Shown here in pieces: positions 1 to 7,719 of a stretch of DNA of 45,433 nt. Every line of letters starts with the position of its first letter. The stretch's first letter is position 1. The position numbers were made by a program, and so were the translations under genes. This stretch comes from MKUN01 sp964481425 (GTDB lineage Bacteria > Bacteroidota > Bacteroidia > Chitinophagales > Chitinophagaceae), in contig CAYZTM010000033.1 in assembly GCA_964481425.1 (NCBI GenBank), positions 1 to 45,433 on the forward strand, in the 5' to 3' direction. The notes under the pieces are model-generated. The model was not told where the DNA came from. It was given only the letters and a program-made list of their open reading frames with translations, and searched no databases.

Positions 1-647
1 TGGGTAATGAAGATCATAGCAGTACCCTGCTCTTGCTGCAAGCTGCGCATGAGTTGCATAATATCCCGCTGCACAGTCACATCCAGTGCTGTTGTAGGCT
101 CATCTGCTACCAGCAAAACGGGAGCATTACACATGGCCATGGCTATCATCACGCGCTGCTTCTGCCCCCCCGATAGCTGGTGCGGGTAACGGGTATACAT
201 CTTTTCGGCGGTAGGCAACTGTACTTTTTTTAGCCATGCTAATGCTTGTTCCTTTGCCTCTTGCTTTGTGATCCTTTGGTGAGTGAGGATGCATTCAGCG
301 AGTTGTTTGCCGATGCGCATCACCGGGTTCAAGGAACTCATTGGTTCCTGGAATACCATACCGATGGCTTTGCCACGTAAGTGTGTATTTTCTACCTGTT
401 TTATATCGTGCAAAGAGTAGGTCACATCACCTGTAGTCAGGGTCATAATACCTTCCAGGTCAGCTGACGCAGGGAGCAGGCCCATAAGTGCGAGGGCAGT
501 TAGCGATTTCCCGGAGCCACTCTCGCCCACTATTGCTAATGTTTTGCCGGGTCCTAATTGAAAAGAAATATCATTGACAGCTGTAAATGCCTTACCAAAG
601 GCTATATTCAGCCCCGCGACCTTTAGTATTTCGGCAGGCTCCTGCAC
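1..647 (-). CDS. ABC transporter ATP-binding subunit, oligopeptide/dipeptide type (partial, C-terminus outside window)
   Basis: This is the ATPase of an importer of the Opp/Dpp type, which would power uptake of peptides or similar solutes at the inner membrane. The translated minus strand shows a Walker A (GESGSGKS), a Q-loop in the family-typical GMVFQEPMSSLNPVMRIG, the signature LSGGQKQRVMIAMAM and a Walker B (VLLVADEPTTALDV). The H-loop begins exactly at the window edge (IFIT), so about the last third of the protein is missing. No ATG is available after the in-frame stop at 657-655; the best start is GTG at 647-645. That GTG shares one base with the TAG stop of the upstream AMP nucleosidase gene (TAGTG), which points to translational coupling in one operon. 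The substrate cannot be deduced; the permease genes are not visible. Confidence 0.88.
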   Translation of the reverse strand, partial: MQEPAEILKVAGLNIAFGKAFTAVNDISFQLGPGKTLAIVGESGSGKSLTALALMGLLPASADLEGIMTLTTGDVTYSLHDIKQVENTHLRGKAIGMVFQEPMSSLNPVMRIGKQLAECILTHQRITKQEAKEQALAWLKKVQLPTAEKMYTRYPHQLSGGQKQRVMIAMAMCNAPVLLVADEPTTALDVTVQRDIMQLMRSLQQEQGTAMIFIT

Positions 648-1417
648 TAGAACTTAAGGTGTTTTACAGTAAGCCTTTTGTTGATGAGTTGCTCCAGCGA
701 CTCAATACCGATCTTCAGGTGGACATTCACATAATTTTTAGTAACCTTTTTATCACTTGCGCTGGTCTTTACCCCATCCGGAACCATAGGCTGATCGGAG
801 ACAAGGAGGAGCGCTCCCGTAGGTATAGAATTATAAAAACCTGTGGTAAATATAGTAGCGGTCTCCATGTCTATAGCCATGGCCCGTATCTTCCTCAGGT
901 AGTCTTTAAAGTCATCATCATGTTCCCAAACCCTCCTGTTGGTAGTGTATACCGTGCCTGTCCAGTAGTCCCTTTTATTATCCCTGATTGTAGTGGATAT
1001 AGCTTTCTGTAACGCGAATGCCGGTAAAGCCGGCACCTCCGCAGGAAAATAATCGTTGCTGGTACCATCGCCACGGATTGCAGCTATGGGCAGGATGAGG
1101 TCACCCACCTTATTCTTCTTTTTCAGGCCACCGCACTTACCAAGGAATAAAACCGCTTTAGGTGATATGGCCGAAAGGAGGTCCATCATAGTGGCGGCTC
1201 CCGGGCTGCCCATACCAAAATTAATTATGGTTATACCGTCAGCGGTTGCACATTGCATCGGCTTATCTTCGCCAACAACAGGCACATTATGCATATCGGC
1301 GAACAACTGTACGTAATTACTGAAATTGCAGAGGAGAATGTACTTGCCGAAGTCTTTCAATTCCTGGCCGGTGTAGCGGGGCAGCCAGTTCTCGACTATT
1401 TCCTTTTTCGTTTTCAT
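647..1417 (-). CDS. amn: AMP nucleosidase (nucleoside phosphorylase family)
   Basis: The 256-aa protein matches the short AMP nucleosidase of Bacteroidota, which hydrolyses AMP to adenine and ribose 5-phosphate in the cytosol. The nucleoside phosphorylase fold is indicated by the glycine-rich FGMGSPGAATMMD segment, FLGKCGG, the phosphate/ribose-site GTVYTTNRRVWE and the purine-site AIDMETATIF with its Met-Glu pair, then LLLVSDQP. I chose ATG 1417 rather than the in-frame ATG at 1438. The protein then begins MKTKKEIVENWLPRYTG, and a perfect -7 element (TATCTTTG, 1421-1428) lies between the two ATGs. The gene is followed by an ABC ATPase whose GTG start overlaps its stop codon. The distinction from other purine phosphorylases rests on remembered family resemblance. 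Confidence 0.88.
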   Translation of the reverse strand: MKTKKEIVENWLPRYTGQELKDFGKYILLCNFSNYVQLFADMHNVPVVGEDKPMQCATADGITIINFGMGSPGAATMMDLLSAISPKAVLFLGKCGGLKKKNKVGDLILPIAAIRGDGTSNDYFPAEVPALPAFALQKAISTTIRDNKRDYWTGTVYTTNRRVWEHDDDFKDYLRKIRAMAIDMETATIFTTGFYNSIPTGALLLVSDQPMVPDGVKTSASDKKVTKNYVNVHLKIGIESLEQLINKRLTVKHLKF

Positions 1418-1420
1418 ATA

Positions 1421-1428
1421 CAAAGATA
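1421..1428 (-). promoter_or_regulatory. Bacteroidota -7 promoter element of amn (TATCTTTG)
   Basis: A perfect match to TAnnTTTG. Only three bases (TAT) separate it from the chosen ATG, so transcription probably begins at or next to the start codon and the mRNA would be leaderless or nearly so. Confidence 0.6.
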
Positions 1429-1499
1429 GCAAATTCAAAACTTATGCCTAATAATGCAAGTAGGCGTGTGTTAATTTCACTTTATTTTATGAAGTTTCA

Positions 1500-1961
1500 A
1501 TGCTTACATTTGAAGCATTAATGCAGCTGGAACATAGTAACATACAACTGAAAACAAAACAAGAAGAGGGAAAGCCATATGTGTTTGATCCCATTCGCAA
1601 AGGATGGTATGTACTGACACCTGAGGAACATGTACGCCAGTACCTGTTACAATATCTAATTAATACACTAAAATACCCCCAAGGACGCATTGCCGTAGAG
1701 AAAAAGATACTGGTGGGAGCCATGCCCAAACGCTTTGACCTGGTGGTGTATGATGCAGCTCACCGGCCATGGATGCTTGGTGAATGTAAAGCGCCGGAAG
1801 TGGACATCAGTGAACAAACGCTGCATCAAATACTATCCTACCAGCGTAGTATACAATGTCGTTACTGGCTACTGAGCAATGGCAGGGAACTATATTGTGC
1901 TGACGGAGAAGACCTGATGAATATTAAATGGCTGGAGCATTTACCCCCCTATGGTATGTAG
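1500..1961 (+). CDS. Stand-alone type I restriction enzyme R N-terminal domain protein (PD-(D/E)XK fold)
   Basis: This 153-aa protein resembles the HsdR N-terminal nuclease domain (HSDR_N_2 type) but has no helicase part, and there are no hsdM or hsdS genes nearby. A nuclease-like core is visible: D80 in KRFDLVVYD followed by E95 and K97 in LGECKAP, the D-x14-ExK spacing of PD-(D/E)XK enzymes. A Q-rich helix follows (QTLHQILSYQRS), typical of the motif found after the catalytic lysine. Such small proteins are common as single genes in Bacteroidota; their function is not known to me. The 3' end overlaps the convergent protease gene by 21 bases. ATG 1500 is the first in-frame start. A housekeeping nucleic-acid role or a defence role are both possible. 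Confidence 0.8.
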   Translation: MLTFEALMQLEHSNIQLKTKQEEGKPYVFDPIRKGWYVLTPEEHVRQYLLQYLINTLKYPQGRIAVEKKILVGAMPKRFDLVVYDAAHRPWMLGECKAPEVDISEQTLHQILSYQRSIQCRYWLLSNGRELYCADGEDLMNIKWLEHLPPYGM

Positions 1962-3587
1962 ATAGGCACTGCTATCGTCCAGCACCTGCAGGGCGCGCTG
2001 CACTACATTGTCTTTCTGCGCGCTAATGTAATAGTACCCATTATCCCTGAAGAGCAAACGAGCTAACTGTGCCCTCACTTGTGTGCGAAAATAAGCACCG
2101 CGAATAGGATCTTTCAACATCAGTTTTGCAGCTGCGCGATTCTCCTGTTTCAGGCTGGCAAGGTACTTGCCGATAATTTCCTGCTCTCCTCCAAATCGCT
2201 TATCATAGTCACGCACAGAAGTAAAACGCAAGGAATCGCGATGACGAATAAAATAATCCCAAAGGGTATTTTTCAATTCTTCGCTGTATAGCATATTGAG
2301 ATAGCCCGTAGCAAGCCGTGAAGTGTCATAGGGCACGTAGATATCGGGATGTATGCCGCCACCACCATATACCAACCGATGCTTGGAAGTATAATAGCGG
2401 TTGGTATCGGCAACTGTAAAAGAATCAGTACCTGTAAGCTCTCCGTCCTCGAAGCGATGGGCAAAATCTTCTTCATATGCCTCTTTACCATTTGCGAAAG
2501 ACCTCTGGATACTACGACCGGAAGGCGTGTAGTACCTTGCTATGGTGAGGCGAAGGGCGGCGCCGTCCTCCATTTCGTACTGCTCCTGCACCAGGCCTTT
2601 ACCATAAGTACGCCTGCCTACAAGGATGCCTCGGTCCCAATCCTGTATAGCACCAGCCAATATCTCGCTGGCAGAGGCTGAGCTTTCATCCACAAGCACT
2701 GCAAGTCTTCCCTTCTCGAACATACCTTGCCTGCTTGCTTTATAGTCCACTCTTTGGGAGCGCCTGCCTTTAGTATAAACGATCAGTTTTTTATCATCAA
2801 GAAACTCATCTGCTATCATTGTGGCGTCTTCAAGGTAACCTCCGGGGTTATCGCGCAAGTCGAGTACCAGTTGCTTCATACCCTGTCCTTTCAAGGTCTT
2901 CAGCGCTTTACTAAACTCATCATAAGTAGTAGCACTGAAACGGTTGATCTTGATGAAACCGGTTATGCTATCGAGCATGATACCCGCATCCACACTGAAT
3001 ACAGGGACAATATCACGCTCAATAGGCACTTGCTTAATACTGCCTGTTACCGGCTGGCGGAGGGTGACCAGTACACGTGAGTGTTGCTTGCCTTTAAGCA
3101 GTTTCATAATGTGCGCTGATGTTATCTGCGTACCCGCCACTACACTATCGTTCACTTTTATCAACTGGTCACCGGTTTCAACGCCGGCATGTTCTGCAGG
3201 ACCATTCTCAATAACGGATGTAACCTGTATGGTATCGCGGATAATTGAGAACTCTACCCCAATGCCAAAGAAGCCCCCTTCGAGGTCCTCATTCACCTCA
3301 GCAAGTTTATCGGAAGGTATGTATACGGTATGCGGATCAAGATGGCTTAGGATACCGGTTATTGCGTCGCCATAAAGGGCGTTGCTACTGACGGTATCCA
3401 CATATTTTTCGTTTATCAGGTCGATGATCTCCTCAAGGCGGTCGTTGCGCTGGATGATGGCCTGGATGTCGCGTTTATTGCGCAGGGTATCGCGCAGGTT
3501 AAAACCCAGCGACATGCCAATAATCAAAATGAAAGAAAAAAGCAAAGGTGTCCAGACCCTGAATCTTCCCGCTCTATGTTCGCCCAT
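1941..3587 (-). CDS. S41 family C-terminal processing peptidase (Ctp/Tsp-like)
   Basis: A 548-aa serine protease of the carboxy-terminal processing family, which cleaves envelope proteins from a C-terminal signal in the periplasm. An N-terminal membrane anchor is visible (residues about 13-30, LLFSFILIIGMSLGF). A PDZ domain (about 90-175, with GIGVEFSIIRDTIQV and AGVETGDQLIKVNDS) is followed by the S41 catalytic domain with LDLRDNPGGYL, the nucleophile region DESSASASE and the general-base lysine in YGKGLVQ, at the usual 25-residue distance. About 200 further residues form a C-terminal extension common in Bacteroidota CtpA homologues. A TAACTTGC element lies at 3602-3609, just upstream of the ATG. 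The gene stands alone and overlaps the HsdR_N gene tail to tail. Confidence 0.93.
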   Translation of the reverse strand: MGEHRAGRFRVWTPLLFSFILIIGMSLGFNLRDTLRNKRDIQAIIQRNDRLEEIIDLINEKYVDTVSSNALYGDAITGILSHLDPHTVYIPSDKLAEVNEDLEGGFFGIGVEFSIIRDTIQVTSVIENGPAEHAGVETGDQLIKVNDSVVAGTQITSAHIMKLLKGKQHSRVLVTLRQPVTGSIKQVPIERDIVPVFSVDAGIMLDSITGFIKINRFSATTYDEFSKALKTLKGQGMKQLVLDLRDNPGGYLEDATMIADEFLDDKKLIVYTKGRRSQRVDYKASRQGMFEKGRLAVLVDESSASASEILAGAIQDWDRGILVGRRTYGKGLVQEQYEMEDGAALRLTIARYYTPSGRSIQRSFANGKEAYEEDFAHRFEDGELTGTDSFTVADTNRYYTSKHRLVYGGGGIHPDIYVPYDTSRLATGYLNMLYSEELKNTLWDYFIRHRDSLRFTSVRDYDKRFGGEQEIIGKYLASLKQENRAAAKLMLKDPIRGAYFRTQVRAQLARLLFRDNGYYYISAQKDNVVQRALQVLDDSSAYLHTIGG

Positions 3588-3730
3588 GACCTAAATTGGA
3601 TGCAAGTTACTTGGAAATACGCAAGATAATAATAGCCAAAAAACATAATGCCACAAAAATCCCCCCATTGACGATTAGAATTAGGAAAATATGCGTTAGC
3701 TGTGCAAATTTGTATCATCAAACCACAGAC

Positions 3731-4576
3731 ATGTCCTTACTTATTGCCGAAAGCGGATCTACAAAAACAGACTGGTGCCTTGTGAGAGAAGGCACAAAAA
3801 CCAAACAGCTCCAAACGGAAGGCATAAATCCCTACCTGCAAAACCGGGAAGAGATGCTGGCCGTGCTGGGACAAGGTCTGGGCAAATGGCTAAAAAAGGA
3901 GCAGCCCGAAGCAGTGTTCTTTTACGGCGCAGGCCTGGGCACTACTGCCCGTCAAAAAGAGGTAAAGGAAGTGCTGAAAACGTTCTTCGGGATAAAACAG
4001 GTAGATACTGAAAGCGACCTGATGGCTGCTGCCAGGGGGCTGTGCGGGGACCAGAAAGGTATCGTGTGCATCCTGGGAACAGGTAGTAACTCTTGTTATT
4101 ATAATGGTAAACACATAAAAGACCGGAAGGTATCGCTAGGCTATGTGGCGGGTGATGAAGGCAGTGGTAACCACCTGGGCAAAAGGGTACTGCAGTACTA
4201 TGCCTACAATACTTTCGATACAGAACTAAGGATGGCCTTCGAACAGAGTTTTGGCAATGATATGGGGCATATCCTGCACCGGATATACAAGGAGCCCTTC
4301 CCCAACCGCTATCTTGCAGGCTTCGTGCAATTACTAAAGGAAAACAGGGGACATTACATGGTGGAGAACATCCTTGAAGACTGCCTGAACGATTTCTTTC
4401 ATCACCACATTTTGAAATACAGGCAAAGCTGGCTGCTCCCTATCAACTTTACAGGTTCAGTAGCCTATGAGTTCAAGGACGTGATCTTAGCATTATGCCA
4501 GCAGTATGAATTGCAGGCAGGCAAGATCGAAAAGAGCCCCCTGAAAGGGCTCATCAAATATCATAGCAGTAACTGA
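3731..4576 (+). CDS. BadF/BadG/BcrA/BcrD-type ATPase, probable N-acetylglucosamine kinase-like sugar kinase
   Basis: The 281-aa protein belongs to the actin-like ATPase (ASKHA) family. The phosphate-1 loop is SGSTKTDW (usually preceded by DGG, here AE); the phosphate-2/adenosine segments appear as ILGTGSNS and GYVAGDEGSGNHLGKR. In this family the closest described role is phosphorylation of N-acetylglucosamine or related amino sugars in the cytosol, which fits cell-wall recycling, but the substrate is inferred. I chose ATG 3731 because the N-terminus MSLLIAESGSTKTDW begins directly at the first strand; an in-frame ORF extension to 3596 looks non-coding. A CAAATTTG palindrome at 3705-3712 may be the -7 element. 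A strong terminator follows at 4595-4635. Confidence 0.85.
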   Translation: MSLLIAESGSTKTDWCLVREGTKTKQLQTEGINPYLQNREEMLAVLGQGLGKWLKKEQPEAVFFYGAGLGTTARQKEVKEVLKTFFGIKQVDTESDLMAAARGLCGDQKGIVCILGTGSNSCYYNGKHIKDRKVSLGYVAGDEGSGNHLGKRVLQYYAYNTFDTELRMAFEQSFGNDMGHILHRIYKEPFPNRYLAGFVQLLKENRGHYMVENILEDCLNDFFHHHILKYRQSWLLPINFTGSVAYEFKDVILALCQQYELQAGKIEKSPLKGLIKYHSSN

Positions 4577-4594
4577 TCCCGAAGATATTTACTA

Positions 4595-4635
4595 AAAGCA
4601 GAAGGCCCGTAACAAATGTACGGGCCTTCTGCTTT
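4595..4635. terminator. Bidirectional intrinsic terminator between the BadF-type gene and the OmpA-family gene
   Basis: A perfect 17-bp inverted repeat (4595-4611 and 4619-4635) with a 7-base loop, A-rich on its left flank and T-rich on its right. It sits between two convergent genes. Confidence 0.85.
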
Positions 4636-4651
4636 ACCATAACAATTACCT

Positions 4652-4683
4652 AAAAAACAGGTCCCGCCATGAAGCGGGACCTG
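4652..4683 (-). terminator. Intrinsic terminator of the OmpA-family gene
   Basis: On the minus strand CAGGTCCCGC pairs with GCGGGACCTG (4658-4667 with 4674-4683, loop of six) and is followed by a run of six T. It lies just after the stop of the OmpA-family gene. Confidence 0.85.
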
Positions 4684-4707
4684 CTGTATTATCAATCTGT
4701 TATTTTA

Positions 4708-6447
4708 TTAGTTTCTCCTGAGGTTCGGGAACGGAGGAGCTACGTTAGCAGGTCCTTCTTCACCGCTCATTGCAGAACGATACATAACTGTGTTAGCATC
4801 ACCCGGCTGGCCATATTGGAATATGAAACGGTTACGATCGATACCATGTTTTTCACTCATGTACTCGATGATCGCGTTCACACGGTCCCAAGAGCGCTGC
4901 TGTTGCAGTTTGCTACCGTTACCGGCACCAGTGATAACCACTTTACAAGTAGGATTAGCCTGCATCTGAGCTGCCAGTGTAGCCAGCTGTATCTGCATAG
5001 TAGGACGAATCTTAGAAGAGTTGTTATCGAAAGTGCAGCTGCCAGAGCCAATGTTACCACAAGCAGCAGTCGGAGTACCGCAACCTTCAGGGCAAGGACA
5101 CTTACCAACACCATCAGCGTCAACTGGCTGACATTCGGTCGGAGTGATAAGTTGCTTATCGCGGAAGTCAGGAACACCGTCGCCATCTGTATCCATCGGG
5201 CAGCCATGGCTGTCAACTGCAACACCTGCAGGTGTACCAGGGCATTTGTCGAACTGATCAGTGATACCGTCACCATCTGCATCAGGCAGTACGGGATCAG
5301 GCAGCAGCATGTGGCGTGGTGAGTTAAGCTCGCTGTAAGCGTAGTCAAGCGGGTTAAGCCAGTACAATGGTTCAACATTCTTCTTCTTGTTGCCCAGGTT
5401 GAAGTTCAGGCCAAGTGAGAAGTAGTTGATCATATCATTGTTCTGAGTTTGTACGGGAGAACCGTAAACCTGCTCAGCCCAACGCTGACCATCAAGCAGA
5501 TCATCATCCCAAGGAATAGAAAGACGATCTTCAAGAGATATATTGAAGCGCTTGCTTACGCGGAAAGCCATACCAACACCGAGGCTCGGAGTGAATTTCT
5601 TGGCGTAGCTACCAACGCTACCGCCATAACGCCTGCCGTTCTCAGTTTCAGCTTCTGATTCGTAAGTATTGTCCATACCTGCTTTGAGGGCATCGCGGAT
5701 CTTCTTACGGTTCTCGTGTATCTGCGGTGTATTACCAACTATATCACTGAACTTATATGGCTGGTTGTTAGCATCAGCTGCATTCACCATAGTATGATAC
5801 ATCAGCGCGCCCAAACCTAAGAAGCCATACACGCTCATACCTGTACGCGCCTTATGGAAACGTATGTTGTTGGTAGTAGCTATCAGATCCAGGTTGAACT
5901 GGTGAGATGTCATTTTGTAATTGTAATAAACATCATCTACAGGAGCACCTTTAGAATTGCCTGCGTAGTTGTAAGTTGCTGTTTCAGCACCATTCCAGGC
6001 CGGGTTATACCTATAGTTTTCAGAACCCTGCCAAGCAAGACCCTTACCAACACCGTAGTTATACTGTAAGCGTGTAGAAATAACATAACCCCAGGCCTTG
6101 CGTATGTGTACATGGAAGCCATAGCCACCACCTTGCCATAACATCAGGCTGGGAACATCACCAATCACATTGTAAAGGCCACCGCCTATACCAATTTCCC
6201 ACATGCTGCGAGGTTTTGCGGGGAAGAAGTACTGGTGGTTCATGAACTTACGATGCTGGTCCATACGATATTTTGGAATTAAATTTGAATCCATAACATC
6301 ATAGTTCTGACCACGATACGTCATATCGCGACCTGCCCACTGAGCACTGCCTTCCATGGGTTGAGTCTGACTTTCCTGTGCGAACACCGGTTGCGATGCA
6401 AATGCAAAACATAATCCGGCTAGCAATAGGTACTTTTTGTTGACCAT
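4708..6447 (-). CDS. OmpA family outer membrane protein with calcium-binding TSP3 repeats
   Basis: The 579-aa protein has a signal peptide (MVNKKYLLLAGLCFAFASQPVFAQ). About 330 residues follow that look like a beta-barrel (alternating aromatic and polar strands, SLGLNFNLG at its end). Next come two thrombospondin type 3-like repeats rich in Asp (DADGDGITDQFDKCPGTP, then DTDGDGVPDFRD) and a Cys-rich linker (about residues 440-475). The C-terminal OmpA-like domain (about 480-570) would bind peptidoglycan, tethering outer membrane to cell wall. That domain is somewhat degenerate: VVITGAGNGSK replaces the usual GHTD motif, though the RAxxV region survives as SWDRVNAIIEYM. Transcription is monocistronic, with a complete promoter at 6511-6540 and its own terminator. 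Confidence 0.88.
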   Translation of the reverse strand: MVNKKYLLLAGLCFAFASQPVFAQESQTQPMEGSAQWAGRDMTYRGQNYDVMDSNLIPKYRMDQHRKFMNHQYFFPAKPRSMWEIGIGGGLYNVIGDVPSLMLWQGGGYGFHVHIRKAWGYVISTRLQYNYGVGKGLAWQGSENYRYNPAWNGAETATYNYAGNSKGAPVDDVYYNYKMTSHQFNLDLIATTNNIRFHKARTGMSVYGFLGLGALMYHTMVNAADANNQPYKFSDIVGNTPQIHENRKKIRDALKAGMDNTYESEAETENGRRYGGSVGSYAKKFTPSLGVGMAFRVSKRFNISLEDRLSIPWDDDLLDGQRWAEQVYGSPVQTQNNDMINYFSLGLNFNLGNKKKNVEPLYWLNPLDYAYSELNSPRHMLLPDPVLPDADGDGITDQFDKCPGTPAGVAVDSHGCPMDTDGDGVPDFRDKQLITPTECQPVDADGVGKCPCPEGCGTPTAACGNIGSGSCTFDNNSSKIRPTMQIQLATLAAQMQANPTCKVVITGAGNGSKLQQQRSWDRVNAIIEYMSEKHGIDRNRFIFQYGQPGDANTVMYRSAMSGEEGPANVAPPFPNLRRN

Positions 6448-6467
6448 AACAGATTTGTTTATTTAAA

Positions 6468-6496
6468 GATTTTGGTTAAACTCGATTTTGGTTAAA
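6468..6496 (-). repeat. Two 13-bp direct repeats in the 5' leader of the OmpA-family gene
   Basis: GATTTTGGTTAAA (plus-strand orientation) occurs at 6468-6480 and again, identically, at 6484-6496 with a 3-base spacer. Both copies fall inside the predicted untranslated leader, between the -7 element and the ATG, and could be an RNA- or DNA-level regulatory target or an mRNA-stability element. Confidence 0.8.
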
Positions 6497-6510
6497 ATAC
6501 AAATATGCAG

Positions 6511-6540
6511 CAAAGGTATAGTACACTTTTAAAAAAACAA
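6511..6540 (-). promoter_or_regulatory. Bacteroidota promoter (-33 TTG, -7 TACCTTTG) of the OmpA-family gene
   Basis: The -7 element TACCTTTG (6511-6518) matches TAnnTTTG perfectly, and a -33 TTG (6538-6540) stands 19 bases upstream. This is the best complete promoter in the window and predicts a leader of about 60 nt. Confidence 0.75.
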
Positions 6541-6632
6541 AGAATAAAAAATAAAAATGTTTCATTAACAAGCATTTTACAATTGTCAAGGATTATGCCA
6601 AAAAAATACTTCGAGTAATCAAATACATACCC

Positions 6633-6640
6633 GACTTTTG
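6633..6640 (+). promoter_or_regulatory. Probable -7 element of the polyprenyl synthetase gene (GACTTTTG)
   Basis: One mismatch to TAnnTTTG. It is followed by an ACGGAGG stretch 5' of the ATG at 6668, which could act as a ribosome binding site although its spacing of about 13 bases is long. Confidence 0.4.
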
Positions 6641-6667
6641 CAATCTTTACGGAGGTATTGGCTCTAA

Positions 6668-7630
6668 ATGGAACTTGTAAAGCAAATATTAGGACAGGAA
6701 CTGGCAACATTTGAGAAAAAATTCTCAGACAACGTAAAAGGCTCGAACCCCTTGCTGGACAAGATCATGCGCTTTATCATCAAGCGAAAAGGCAAGCAAA
6801 TGAGGCCCATGTTCGTGCTTCTTTCTGCTAAGATCGCCGGGGGTATAAACGAGAAGACCTACAGGGCTGCATCGCTCATAGAATTGCTGCATACGGCCAC
6901 TTTGGTGCATGATGATGTGGTGGATAATGCTATGATTCGTAGAAATTTTTTCTCAATAAACGCATTGTGGAAGAACAAAATAGCCGTATTAGTGGGCGAT
7001 TACCTGCTGGCCAAAGGCCTGTTGCTATCTGTGGAAAATAACGACCACCAAATACTGCAGATCACATCAAGGGCAGTAAAAGAAATAAGCGAAGGTGAGC
7101 TCCTGCAAATGGAAAAAGCCAGGAAGCTTGATATTAAAGAGGATATATATTTTGAGATAATTAAGGCAAAGACAGCTTCTTTATTATCTGCGGCCTGCTC
7201 AGCCGGGGCGTATTCTGCAAATGACGACCTGGCCCAGGCCGAGGCATTCAGGCTGTTTGGGGAGAAAATAGGTATTGCCTTCCAAATAAAGGATGACCTG
7301 TTCGACTATGGGGAGGAAAATGTGGGGAAACCCACCGGTATAGACATCAAAGAACGTAAGATGACGCTTCCACTCATCTATACGCTCCAAAACACGGACA
7401 AAGCGACAAAGAAGAAAATAATATATACAATAAAGAATAACAATACTGACAGGCAAAAGGTGAACGAGGTGATACGCATTGTGAACGAAGGCGGAGGTAT
7501 AGCCTATGCTCAGCAAAAAATGAAGGATTACCAGCAACAGGGGCTGGAACTACTGCGACAATATCCCGAAAGCCAGGAGCGACAGGCCATGGAAGAACTG
7601 GTGGCCTACGTGATAGACCGGAAGCATTGA
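6668..7630 (+). CDS. Polyprenyl synthetase, probably long-chain for menaquinone
   Basis: A 320-aa trans-prenyltransferase that condenses isopentenyl diphosphate units onto an allylic diphosphate in the cytosol. Both aspartate-rich motifs are present: DDVVD in LVHDDVVDNAMIRR, and DDLFD in FQIKDDLFDYGEENVGK. The KGKQMRPMFVLLSAK segment is the substrate-binding region near the N-terminus. The residue five positions before the first DDxxD is alanine; in this family an aromatic there limits products to C15, so a longer product is expected, such as the side chain of menaquinone used by the respiratory chain. The exact chain length cannot be read from sequence. The gene is divergent from the OmpA-family gene. 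Confidence 0.9.
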   Translation: MELVKQILGQELATFEKKFSDNVKGSNPLLDKIMRFIIKRKGKQMRPMFVLLSAKIAGGINEKTYRAASLIELLHTATLVHDDVVDNAMIRRNFFSINALWKNKIAVLVGDYLLAKGLLLSVENNDHQILQITSRAVKEISEGELLQMEKARKLDIKEDIYFEIIKAKTASLLSAACSAGAYSANDDLAQAEAFRLFGEKIGIAFQIKDDLFDYGEENVGKPTGIDIKERKMTLPLIYTLQNTDKATKKKIIYTIKNNNTDRQKVNEVIRIVNEGGGIAYAQQKMKDYQQQGLELLRQYPESQERQAMEELVAYVIDRKH

Positions 7631-7696
7631 TTTAGTCATTATCATAGTATAGAACAATCAAATAGCCGTAACGAACAGTTTGCCGCCAGGTATCGT

Positions 7697-7704
7697 TATC
7701 TTGC
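7697..7704 (+). promoter_or_regulatory. Possible variant -7 element of uvrA (TATCTTGC)
   Basis: This TAnCTTGC sequence resembles TAnCTTTGC with one T missing. The same form precedes the S41 protease gene (3602-3609, minus) and the MATE gene (18015-18022, minus). A ribosome binding site AAGGAG (7707-7712) sits 7 bases before the ATG; if it is used, transcription must begin upstream of it. Confidence 0.3.
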
Positions 7705-7719
7705 AGAAGGAGATAAAAT

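Noticed and set aside
1418..1438. Longer amn start at 1438
   Set aside because: The extra seven codons contain the perfect -7 promoter element, so they are very unlikely to be transcribed with the gene.
1500..1961. Part of a type I restriction-modification system
   Set aside because: No helicase domain and no hsdM or hsdS gene nearby; the protein is a free-standing domain.
3596..3730. 45-codon N-terminal extension of the BadF-type kinase
   Set aside because: The added residues look like translated intergenic DNA and the family fold begins right at MSLLIAESGS.
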